64,000 nt of DNA from Neolewinella marina. GTDB taxonomy: Bacteria; Bacteroidota; Bacteroidia; Chitinophagales; Saprospiraceae. The notes beneath the pieces were generated by a model that made no database searches, had not been told where the DNA came from, and worked only from the letters and a program-made list of their open reading frames with translations. Positions 8,897-15,757 of this stretch are shown piece after piece. Each line of letters starts with the position of its first letter. Within the stretch, counting starts at the first letter, position 1. The translations under genes were made by a program, and so were the position numbers. The stretch lies in assembly GCF_002631205.1 (NCBI RefSeq), contig NZ_PDLO01000002.1, forward strand, positions 496,001-560,000. The letters are read 5' to 3'.

Positions 8897-9256
8897 ATGT
8901 ACCGACTCTTTCTGCTCCTGCTTGTGCTGCTGACCTGTTTGGTCACCCTTTACCTGGACTGGCCGTGGTACGTGCCCGCCTTCGGCGCGGCGGTGGCCGC
9001 CGGTTTGCTGCCCGTCTGGCGGCGGTCCGGCTTCTACTTTTCCTTCCTGGCCGCTGTGATGATGTGGGGCTGCTACGCCGGCTACCTCCACCTGCTGTCG
9101 GAGGGGCGGCTTGGCGACCGGCTGGCGGTCACTTTCGGGGTGCCCACCGGCTGGGTGCTGGTGGTGGTCACCGCGCTCTGGGGCGGGCTCACCGCGGGGC
9201 TCGGCGGACTGCTGGGCGCTTCCCTGCGCATCGCGATCGCGGGAGGTAAGCGGTAA
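8897..9256 (+). CDS. Small hydrophobic membrane protein, unknown
   Basis: A 119-residue protein with about four hydrophobic segments (start to about 22, 25-42, 50-70 and 82-115) and almost no soluble part, so an inner-membrane location is likely. No family is recognised. It follows the penicillin acylase by 5 bp and is presumably translated from the same mRNA. Its Gly-rich last helix (GGLTAGLGGLLGASLRIAIAGG) is the only distinctive feature. Confidence 0.72.
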   Translation: MYRLFLLLLVLLTCLVTLYLDWPWYVPAFGAAVAAGLLPVWRRSGFYFSFLAAVMMWGCYAGYLHLLSEGRLGDRLAVTFGVPTGWVLVVVTALWGGLTAGLGGLLGASLRIAIAGGKR

Positions 9257-9261
9257 TTTTG
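9254..9261 (+). promoter_or_regulatory. TAnnTTTG box upstream of the POT transporter
   Basis: TAATTTTG is an exact match to the Bacteroidota -7 consensus. It overlaps the stop region of the preceding membrane-protein gene and would give a leader of about 110 nt before the ATG at 9378. Confidence 0.45.
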
Positions 9262-9377
9262 TTTCTTTGGTCCCACCGCTCACCCCCTGGGAGCGCAGAT
9301 TTACCGCACCGTTTATCACCGAATCCGGCAGTTCCGGCCCCGTGCCCCCGCTGCCCCACTAACCTTAACCAAACCTA

Positions 9378-11216
9378 ATGGATACATCGACCGTACGACA
9401 CCCAGAAGACGGGGGCAGCATTTTCGGCCACCGGCCCGGCCTCTTCGTCCTCTTCTTCACCGAAATGTGGGAGCGCTTCAGCTACTACGGAATGCGGGTG
9501 CTGCTGGTGGTCTTTCTGGTCGACATCGCCTTCGGGGACAACCCCTGGGACCGAGCCGACGCCCTGGCGCTGTACGGCATCTATACGGGACTGGTCTACT
9601 TCACACCCATGATCGGGGGCATCCTGGCCGACCGGCTGCTGGGCTACCGCCGCGCGGTGGTGCTGGGCGCGCTCATCATGACCCTGGGCCACGCGGCCAT
9701 GGCTTTCGAGACGGCGGGGCTATTCTATACCGGCCTCGGGCTGTTGATCATCGGTAACGGACTGTTCAAGCCGAACATCTCCTCCATCGTCGGCCAGCTC
9801 TACGAAAAAGATACCGACCTCAAGGACGGCGCTTACACCATCTTCTACATGGGCATCAACGCCGGTGCCTTCCTCGGCATCCTGCTGTGCAGCTACTACG
9901 GGGAGAGTGACGCCTACGGATACGCCTACGGATTCGGACTGGCGGGCATCTTCATGCTCATCGGCCTGGTGCAGTTCTGGCTGGCCCAGGACATCTTCGG
10001 CAACATCGGCCTTTCGCCCAACCACCCCGACAACCCCTCCAACCAACCCAAATCCACCGAAACCGAAACCGCGGCCGTGGAGCCGGAAGGTTATACGGTT
10101 GACGGCTCACTGGGCACCCTCAAGACCAAAGAACAGCCTACCGCCCCCTCGGTGGCCGGCGACGACGACGGCAAGCGGGCCTTCACCTGGGGCCTCATCG
10201 GCCTGTTCATCGCCGCGGCCTTCTACTGGCTCATCGACGTGTACGGCGGCGATCAACCCAACTTCATCCAGACGGTCAGCCGGCAGTTCATGCCGCCCAT
10301 CATTCTCGGTTCCGTAGTGGCCTTCGTGGGCTGGATCGTATCGGACGACGCGCTGACCAAGATCGAGCGCGACCGGGTATGGTCGATCATCGTCTTCAGC
10401 TTCTTCATCATCTTCTTCTGGTGGGCCTTCGAGCAGGCCGGGGGATCCATGACCATCTTCGCCCTCGACTACACCGACCGTACCCTCGACGGGGGCAGCG
10501 CCCAGATCTTCCGGGTGGCCAATACCCTCATCACCGTCATTCCGGTGCTGGTGCTCACCTGGGTACTGAGCAAGCTGTTCGCCGTTACCTTCCGTCACTA
10601 TACTGCTTCCAACCTCATGCTGGGCCTCGCCTTCGTAGGCATCTGGGGCCTGCTGGGCAACATGCTCTTCGAGCAGTTCACGGCTGATGCTCCCGAGGTT
10701 CCCGCCGGCTGGTTCCAGATCTTCAACAGCCTGTTCATCATCTGCTTCGCGCCGGCCTTCGCCAAGCTGTGGGAAAAGAAAATCTCCTTCCTCCGCCGCG
10801 GCCCCATCAAGTTCGCCCTCGGCCTGACGCTGCTGGGCCTCGGCTTCGCCATCCTGGCCGTGGGCTCCCTGAGCATCCCCGACGGTGCCGCCACCGCCAG
10901 CGTGAGCATGTTCTGGCTCATCGCGGCCTACCTCTTCCACACCCTGGGGGAGCTGTGTATTTCGCCGGTGGGCCTGAGCTACGTATCCAAGCTGGCCCCG
11001 GTGCGGCTGGTGGGACTGATGTTCGGTGTCTTCTTCGTGGCCAACTTCATCGCCAACTTCGCCGCCGGCCTTACGGGCTCCTACATCGACCCCATCGCCG
11101 AGCAGATCGGCCTGAGCGGCTTCTTCGCCATCTTCGCCGCCGTGCCCATCACCGCCGCGGTGATCTTCATCGCCATCAGCGGGTGGATGAAAAAGATGAT
11201 GCATGGAATCGAATAG
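9378..11216 (+). CDS. Peptide MFS transporter (POT/PTR family)
   Basis: A 612-residue proton-coupled di-/tripeptide importer. The N-terminal TM1 carries FTEMWERFSYYGMR, the conserved ExxERFxYYG proton-coupling motif, and the sequence continues through about 14 membrane segments. A charged cytoplasmic insert (about 225-265: PSNQPKSTETETAAVEPEG and following) separates the two six-helix bundles and is longer than in E. coli DtpA. LGELCISPVGLSYVSKLAP in the C-terminal half is also typical. Its position after penicillin acylase suggests uptake of products of extracellular peptide or amide breakdown. The next gene overlaps its end by 14 bp. Confidence 0.96.
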   Translation: MDTSTVRHPEDGGSIFGHRPGLFVLFFTEMWERFSYYGMRVLLVVFLVDIAFGDNPWDRADALALYGIYTGLVYFTPMIGGILADRLLGYRRAVVLGALIMTLGHAAMAFETAGLFYTGLGLLIIGNGLFKPNISSIVGQLYEKDTDLKDGAYTIFYMGINAGAFLGILLCSYYGESDAYGYAYGFGLAGIFMLIGLVQFWLAQDIFGNIGLSPNHPDNPSNQPKSTETETAAVEPEGYTVDGSLGTLKTKEQPTAPSVAGDDDGKRAFTWGLIGLFIAAAFYWLIDVYGGDQPNFIQTVSRQFMPPIILGSVVAFVGWIVSDDALTKIERDRVWSIIVFSFFIIFFWWAFEQAGGSMTIFALDYTDRTLDGGSAQIFRVANTLITVIPVLVLTWVLSKLFAVTFRHYTASNLMLGLAFVGIWGLLGNMLFEQFTADAPEVPAGWFQIFNSLFIICFAPAFAKLWEKKISFLRRGPIKFALGLTLLGLGFAILAVGSLSIPDGAATASVSMFWLIAAYLFHTLGELCISPVGLSYVSKLAPVRLVGLMFGVFFVANFIANFAAGLTGSYIDPIAEQIGLSGFFAIFAAVPITAAVIFIAISGWMKKMMHGIE

Positions 11217-11631
11217 GTGGTTCCCGAAACTGCAGACGATTTTCTACGCCATGCTGATGGGACAGCTCGTGTTTGCCATCATCGTGTGGTTCCTGATCCG
11301 GGGTGAGGAACCGCGCTTCTTCATGGACGGGGAGACGGACCTCTACATCGTCGCCGGCTACGCCGTGTGCATGGTGGGGGGTGCCTGGTTCATCGACCAG
11401 TTTCGCCAGCGGTCCATCAAGCGCCTGCCCCGGGTCATGGAACGCGCCGCGAGCAGCTACCGGGCAACGGTACTCATCCGCCTGGCCATCATCGAAAGCG
11501 CTACCCTGCTGCTGACCGTCATTGCCCTGCTGACCTACAACTTCGAACCCCTGGCCCTCGTGGTACTGATGCTTGCCGTGTTCTACTGGTTTCGGCCTAC
11601 GGTGGAGGAGTTTGCTGAACGGTATGGGTAG
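11203..11631 (+). CDS. Small membrane protein overlapping the POT gene
   Basis: A 142-residue protein starting at ATG 11203, inside the last codons of the peptide transporter (14 bp overlap, different frame), so it is translationally coupled. Four predicted TM helices: LQTIFYAMLMGQLVFAIIVWF, LYIVAGYAVCMVGGAWF, LIRLAIIESATLLLTVIALL and LALVVLMLAVFYWF. No family name is recognised, though short four-helix proteins of this type recur in Bacteroidota. An accessory role with the transporter is inferred only from the overlap. Confidence 0.78.
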   Translation: MESNRWFPKLQTIFYAMLMGQLVFAIIVWFLIRGEEPRFFMDGETDLYIVAGYAVCMVGGAWFIDQFRQRSIKRLPRVMERAASSYRATVLIRLAIIESATLLLTVIALLTYNFEPLALVVLMLAVFYWFRPTVEEFAERYG

Positions 11632-11676
11632 TTGTTTAGGGCTTTAGTTGTTTAGGGCTTTAGTTCTTTAGGGCTT
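11629..11676. repeat. Three tandem copies of a 16-bp repeat
   Basis: The unit TAGTTGTTTAGGGCTT is repeated three times without gaps (one base change in the third), followed by a partial TAGGGTGG. It starts over the stop codon of the previous gene and marks the left border of a lower-GC islet. The motif TTAGGGCTTT also occurs singly near 3637, just upstream of scpB. Confidence 0.85.
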
Positions 11677-12144
11677 TAGGGTGGCAGTCTCTTGGTACCG
11701 CAATTCGTCTTTGGCAAGGGGCGGGGCCGCGGGTGCCGGGTAAATGGAGAACGGCCGGGGGCTGTGGTGGCGCAATGGGGGACCTTAAGCGAATTATTCC
11801 TGGCAGTCCGTGACGGCCTGGGGTGATAGCCGGTACTGAATATTTTCACCTTCCTGGCTTTGCCAGATCCGACTTGGGTCGGTGGTGGGGTGACCTGCGT
11901 TTTGGTCTATGCAGACGTTCCGTATCACGAGGTCAAAGGTGGGGGCTTGGCCTTGTACACTTCGGCTGCACGTTGGATCGGTCGCTTTTTGCTCAGAACC
12001 AGGCTTCAGGGTTGAGGAAAAACGTGACCGCAAAAACAGTCTCGGAGGAGCACCCACCAGGAAGCAGTCGCGCCCCTTCCTTGCCGACTGAGTCAAGACG
12101 GCGTGGCGCTATTTTCTAGGCGGGCTCGTACCAGAATAGTCCAA
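11677..12144. other. Gap at the start of a lower-GC islet; no firm gene
   Basis: No convincing gene is seen. A minus-strand frame at 11794-12096 (100 codons) contains a protein-like stretch, FDLVIRNVCIDQNAGHP, ending TDCQE at its stop, but it lacks a sensible N-terminus (Arg/Ser-rich, no ribosome binding site) and could be the tail of a decayed gene. Plus-strand frames over the same bases have no family resemblance. Confidence 0.4.
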
Positions 12145-12675
12145 TCAATTATATTGAAGTTGAGCACTCTTTATCAATACAACCTGACGACTATTGACTA
12201 CCTCGAATAAAAAGAATTGACTTGCCCCAAACGATGGTCTACTTTGATAACTTGGTAGATTTTCCATGAAGTACTCGGCAAAAAAATATCCAGCTTCTAT
12301 TTCAGAGAAAAACACTTTGCCGCACTTCCATCTGCCCTGTCCGATAGTTGAAAGCATTGGATTGGTTGCTACTACTGGTGGACGAAGCGACAATTCAACA
12401 ACCTTGGATGTATCAATTCTGTCGACGATGTGATCTAAATTATACGGTGCAAACAATCCGAAATTGAGGACTTCCTCACTCACAGATGGCTTTGCCGATA
12501 GACAATGGTTATCATTGAAACTGATTTCTTCCGCGATAACCTCGTATGCTTGACGGCTGAAAACGGCTAAGGAATCCATTGCTTGCACAGTACCAGCAAT
12601 AGGTTGCCGCGGTGACCCGCAGCCAAACAAGACTAGCAATGTGGCTATTGCAAAGAAACACTTAGAAGAGGTCAT
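12145..12675 (-). CDS. Putative lipoprotein, orphan
   Basis: The start at ATG 12675 gives a good lipoprotein signal, MTSSKCFFAIATLLVLFGCG, with lipobox LFGC and Cys19, then about 157 mature residues without recognisable domain. Base composition is clearly poorer in GC than the flanking genes, with AT-rich codon choice, which suggests recent transfer. Two cysteines (in DNHCLSAK and GRWKCGKVF) could form a disulfide in the periplasm. It lies in an islet with another short orphan gene and REP-like debris. Function unknown. Confidence 0.6.
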   Translation of the reverse strand: MTSSKCFFAIATLLVLFGCGSPRQPIAGTVQAMDSLAVFSRQAYEVIAEEISFNDNHCLSAKPSVSEEVLNFGLFAPYNLDHIVDRIDTSKVVELSLRPPVVATNPMLSTIGQGRWKCGKVFFSEIEAGYFFAEYFMENLPSYQSRPSFGASQFFLFEVVNSRQVVLIKSAQLQYN

Positions 12676-12780
12676 ACTGTGTCTCGTTCTTGAAGTCGAT
12701 GAGCACCCCAAATCTTGGTACGGTCAATATTGACTTCAAACATAGCCGTGACTAAGCGAACTTTTGCGTCACGACCAGGC

Positions 12781-12810
12781 CGACGCGAAGAGCGTCGCCA
12801 CGGCGTGGCG
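12781..12810. repeat. Compact double hairpin, REP-like
   Basis: Two adjoining palindromes: GACGC-gaaga-GCGTC (12782-12796) followed directly by CGCCACGGCGTGGCG (12796-12810). They are GC-rich inside an AT-rich islet. A partial copy, GGCGTGGCG, occurs near 12103. The layout resembles the REP-like elements elsewhere in the window, but the sequence family is different. Confidence 0.4.
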
Positions 12811-12856
12811 ATAATCGCTTGGTGGATGATATTAGAGGTTGCAGTATCATAGAGAA

Positions 12857-13114
12857 CTAAAAAAGTTTCAAGCGGCCGATACAAGCTATTAGCAGACCGC
12901 CCGTAATTCCAGTAGCCAATAAAAATATCCACCAATATGGAAGCACCCAAAATACAAAATAGCTTACTGAGCACGGTAGCTTTTCGTACCTCCTACCAGA
13001 GCAATGCACTAAGTATGCATCATCATAAGTGCTTAGCAGTAATAGTACAAGACTTGCAATTGCGGTTGTACATATAGCCGATGTAGCGAATCTTTTCAAA
13101 GCATCATTTACCAC
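12857..13114 (-). CDS. Two-helix membrane protein, orphan
   Basis: An 85-residue frame starting at GTG 13114 with two hydrophobic segments, AICTTAIASLVLLLLS (about 13-28) and VFWVLPYWWIFLLATGITGG (about 53-73), separated by a short loop with two cysteines that may face the periplasm. GC is low as in the rest of the islet. No family is recognised; it could be a small immunity-type or structural membrane protein, but nothing nearby proves that. Coding status rests on the hydrophobic pattern and length only. Confidence 0.42.
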   Translation of the reverse strand: MVNDALKRFATSAICTTAIASLVLLLLSTYDDAYLVHCSGRRYEKLPCSVSYFVFWVLPYWWIFLLATGITGGLLIACIGRLKLF

Positions 13115-13516
13115 TACGAGCGGTCTTGTATTGTAAACTGTTTACCACCCGGCTGTGACGTACTTGGCCCGATTCACGGTCACGAACGTAAGGTTGCCCT
13201 GGCCGTGTCAGTAATTATAGACAATGTAGGGCTAGCCAGTGGGCTCTCCATCCCTAACTAAAATGTTGAACGGGTGACCTTCATCCCACCCCTCTTCAAT
13301 AAAAAGCATTCTGGCGGGAATGGTCGGCAATCAAAGCCTGCCACTTGGTGAATTATCCGTAGTGAACTGTCCGGCAACACTCAGGGCGGCAGCTATGGTG
13401 CCCAACTTCCCATAGCGATCACCTGCATTTACTGCCTAAAACTTGCATCGTAAGAAAAGGTGATGAGTCCAAGCCCAGCTCCTCATTAAGCTCCTCTTCC
13501 TTACACCAGCAAACAC
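13115..13516. other. Non-coding stretch with degraded coding remnant
   Basis: No intact gene. On the minus strand around 13140-13310 one frame reads as protein-like pieces (MLFIEEGWDEGHPFNILVRD, then HGQGNLTFVTVNRAKYV) interrupted by TAG and TGA stops in the same frame, which looks like a decaying gene. The parent family could not be named. Confidence 0.4.
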
Positions 13517-14599
13517 CTACACATACCGCTCCCCATGCTCCGCCTCCGCCTTGGCGCGCAGGGCCTTGATTTCCTGTTCGCGGTTGCGGGGGTAGACGAG
13601 CAGGACGTCGCCTTCGTCGATGATGAGGAGGTCATCGACGCCGCCCACTACTACGAGCTTGCCCTGGGGGCCGCGGATGTAGCTGTTGTGGGTGTCTTCG
13701 GTGATGATGTTGCCAGAGAGCACGTTGCCGTCGGAGTCCTTATCCGTTTCGTGGTAGAGCGCACCCCAGGCCCCTAGGTCGGACCAGCCGAACTGGGCGG
13801 GGATGGTGTAGATGTTCTTGGCATTCTCCATGATGGCGTAGTCTACCGAAATACTGGGCGTCTGGGGGTAGAATTCATCGATGAAGGACTGCTCTTCCTC
13901 GGTATTGTAGTAGTTGAGTCCCTGGCTCAGGAGGGCGTAGATCTCCGGGGCGAAGCGCTCGTAGGCCTCCAGGATGGTCTTGGCGCGCCAGATGAAGATG
14001 CCGGCGTTCCAGAGGTAGTCGCCGCTGTTGAGGAATCCCTGGGCGGTTTCCAGGTCGGGCTTTTCGGTGAACCGCTTGACCGGATAGACGTCTTCGGTGC
14101 CGGTCTGCTCGTCGATAAACTGGATATAGCCGTAGCCAGTGTGGGGGGCGTCGGGGGAGATGCCGAGGGTGACCAGGGCGTCGTTCTCCGAGGTGAATCG
14201 CAGGGCCTTGTTGATGTTGGCCGCGAAGAGGCTGTCGTTAACGATGAGGGCATCGCTGGGCGCAATTACGAAGTTGGCGTCGGGATCGAGGCTGTGCAGC
14301 TTGAAGGCCGTGTACGCTACGCAGGGGGCGGTGTTGTTGCGGCTGGGCTCGCAGAGTACCTGTCCGGCGTTGATCTCGGGCAGGTGTTCCAGCACGAGGT
14401 CCTTGTAGCGGGCGTTGGTGACGATGTAGATCTTGTCGGCCGTGGTCAGTTTAAGGAAGCGGTCGAAGGTCATGCGCAGCAGGCTGCGGCCATCTCCGGC
14501 GATATCGAGAAACTGCTTGGGCTTGTCTTCCCGGCTGGCGGGCCAGAAACGGGAGCCGACGCCGCCGGCCATAATCGCTACGTAGGTATGGTCATTCAT
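13517..14599 (-). CDS. manC: Mannose-1-phosphate guanylyltransferase
   Basis: A 360-residue enzyme making GDP-mannose from mannose-1-phosphate and GTP for glycan synthesis. It starts MNDHTYVAIMAGGVGSRFWP and carries the nucleotide-binding signature GGVGSRFWPASREDKPKQF, followed by LCEPSRNNTAPCVAY and FTEKPDLETA, all typical of the family. The C-terminal phosphomannose isomerase half found in bifunctional ManC/AlgA proteins is absent, as usual in Bacteroidota. ATG 14599 is chosen because upstream in-frame sequence is translated REP array. A possible TACCTTTC promoter lies at 14623-14630. Confidence 0.94.
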   Translation of the reverse strand: MNDHTYVAIMAGGVGSRFWPASREDKPKQFLDIAGDGRSLLRMTFDRFLKLTTADKIYIVTNARYKDLVLEHLPEINAGQVLCEPSRNNTAPCVAYTAFKLHSLDPDANFVIAPSDALIVNDSLFAANINKALRFTSENDALVTLGISPDAPHTGYGYIQFIDEQTGTEDVYPVKRFTEKPDLETAQGFLNSGDYLWNAGIFIWRAKTILEAYERFAPEIYALLSQGLNYYNTEEEQSFIDEFYPQTPSISVDYAIMENAKNIYTIPAQFGWSDLGAWGALYHETDKDSDGNVLSGNIITEDTHNSYIRGPQGKLVVVGGVDDLLIIDEGDVLLVYPRNREQEIKALRAKAEAEHGERYV

Positions 14600-14635
14600 G
14601 GAGTACAATCTGCAATTGGGTCGAAAGGTACGCCA

Positions 14636-14741
14636 CCCGGTACAATGCTGCCTCAGGCAGCGCCGGTACAATGCTGCCTCAGGCAGCGCCAGTACAAGGC
14701 TGCCTCCCGGCAGCGACAGCACAAGGCTGCCTCCGGTCGCG
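14636..14741. repeat. REP array, period 26-27 bp, left side of RAYT gene
   Basis: Four palindromic heads start at 14647, 14673, 14699 and 14726: GCTGCCTCAGGCAGC twice, then the decayed GCTGCCTCCCGGCAGC and GCTGCCTCCGGTCGC. They are separated by 11-bp spacers of type GCCGGTACAAT. Read on the minus strand, head plus spacer matches the units of the array at 15505-15608, so the two arrays are inverted relative to each other around the transposase gene. Confidence 0.88.
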
Positions 14742-15404
14742 CTAAGCCACCCGGCTCAAGATAAACGCCTCGTAAAGCTCATCCGCCCACCAATTACCCA
14801 CCCACGACAGCGGCTCGTCCGTCAGCCCTGCCTTCACCGGATTGTTCAGCACGTACCACAGCACGTGCTCAAACCCACCCCGGCGTACCGTACGGGTGTA
14901 CTCCTTTTCGGCCCAGACCCGCCGTCCCCGGGTGCCGTGGAGGCGGTTGAGCTGGGTGGCGGTGTACTTCTTATGGTTGCGGAGCAATTCGACCAGGGAG
15001 ACCAGCTGATCCGCCGAGCGGTTCTCCAGCAATACGTGGACGTGGTTGTCCATCACGCTGATGGCATAGATCCGGAGGTTATGCTGCCGTGCCAGGTGGT
15101 GCCAGGAATCCAGGACGATGCGCTTGGCGCTGCTTCCGCGCAGGTAGCGGGGCCCCGTCATGGCCGCGTCGAGCATGCGGTCGTAATTTAGGTAGTGGTC
15201 AATTTCCGTCGCCCGACACGCTTCCAGGTATTCTTCGCGCAGCTGTGGATCCGCGCGGCGACGGACTTGAGGATATTGTTCCTCCAGCCGCAATCGCTGC
15301 AGGCGGCGGCTGCTGTGGAGCTTCTGCAGGGGTAGGTTCGGAATGCTGCCGTACAGGCGGTAAGTGATGTGAATGGGGGTGTTGGGGACGTAGAGGGTGC
15401 GCAT
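14742..15404 (-). CDS. REP-associated tyrosine transposase (RAYT, Y1/TnpA_REP family)
   Basis: A 220-residue HUH endonuclease. Near the N-terminus it has IHITYRLYGSIP, matching the RAYT HVTxRLxGS pattern. The metal-binding HUH motif is HVH at residues 121-123 in VMDNHVHVLL, and the nucleophile is predicted to be Tyr184 in WYVLNNPVKAGL. RAYTs nick REP palindromes and are thought to mobilise or spread them, being maintained as single-copy domesticated genes. That fits here: the gene is flanked on both sides by arrays of 15-bp palindromes with 26-bp period. The segment between residues 30 and 90 is longer than in the E. coli homologue. The stop lies next to a degenerate REP head. Confidence 0.93.
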   Translation of the reverse strand: MRTLYVPNTPIHITYRLYGSIPNLPLQKLHSSRRLQRLRLEEQYPQVRRRADPQLREEYLEACRATEIDHYLNYDRMLDAAMTGPRYLRGSSAKRIVLDSWHHLARQHNLRIYAISVMDNHVHVLLENRSADQLVSLVELLRNHKKYTATQLNRLHGTRGRRVWAEKEYTRTVRRGGFEHVLWYVLNNPVKAGLTDEPLSWVGNWWADELYEAFILSRVA

Positions 15405-15504
15405 GGTGGACGGGTTTGGGCGTATAGATATAGGTTTTGTTTTTTATTTTCAAAAATACAACAATTTATTTTTTATTCGGCTGGGGTGGCATATTCCTAC
15501 CTGC

Positions 15505-15608
15505 GCGGCCTGAGGCCGCATTTTGCTAGCGCTGCCTGAGGCAGCGTTTTACTTGCGCGGCCGGAGGCCGCATTTTACTGGCGCTGCCTGAGGCAGCTTC
15601 GTACCGGA
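15505..15608. repeat. REP array, exact 26-bp period, right side of RAYT gene
   Basis: Four perfect 15-bp palindromes start at 15505, 15531, 15557 and 15583, alternating two types: GCGGCCTGAGGCCGC (or CGG centre) and GCTGCCTGAGGCAGC. Spacers are 11 bp, with consensus RTTTTRCTDGC. Head-type alternation with compensating changes shows the hairpin, not the primary sequence, is conserved. The array lies between the AT-rich upstream region of the RAYT gene (15425-15478) and clpB. Confidence 0.9.
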
Positions 15609-15757
15609 GGAAGCCGCAGCCCCACCACATCCAAGCGCCACCTTGTCGTGTTGTGATGGATGACGCTCGTCGATTCTCCGCCCTGGAAGGTCGCCCCGCA
15701 GCGGGAAGCGGTCCGCGTTTGCGTTACCTTGCGATTTGAATAGCTTATACTAGCCAC

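Noticed and set aside
11794-12096. 100-codon minus-strand frame as a gene
   Set aside because: Only the C-terminal part looks protein-like, the N-terminus is Arg/Ser-rich low complexity and no start signal is seen; kept as possible debris only.
12672-12974. Minus-strand frame MLSKLFCILGASILVD... overlapping the two-helix gene
   Set aside because: It overlaps the better-supported frame at 12857-13114 and reads through the REP-like double hairpin (ATPWRRSSRRPGRDAK), which explains its length.
14647-15597. Possible CRISPR arrays from regularly spaced repeats
   Set aside because: Spacers are 11 bp and nearly identical, heads are 15-bp palindromes, and no cas gene is present; the RAYT gene explains them as REP arrays.
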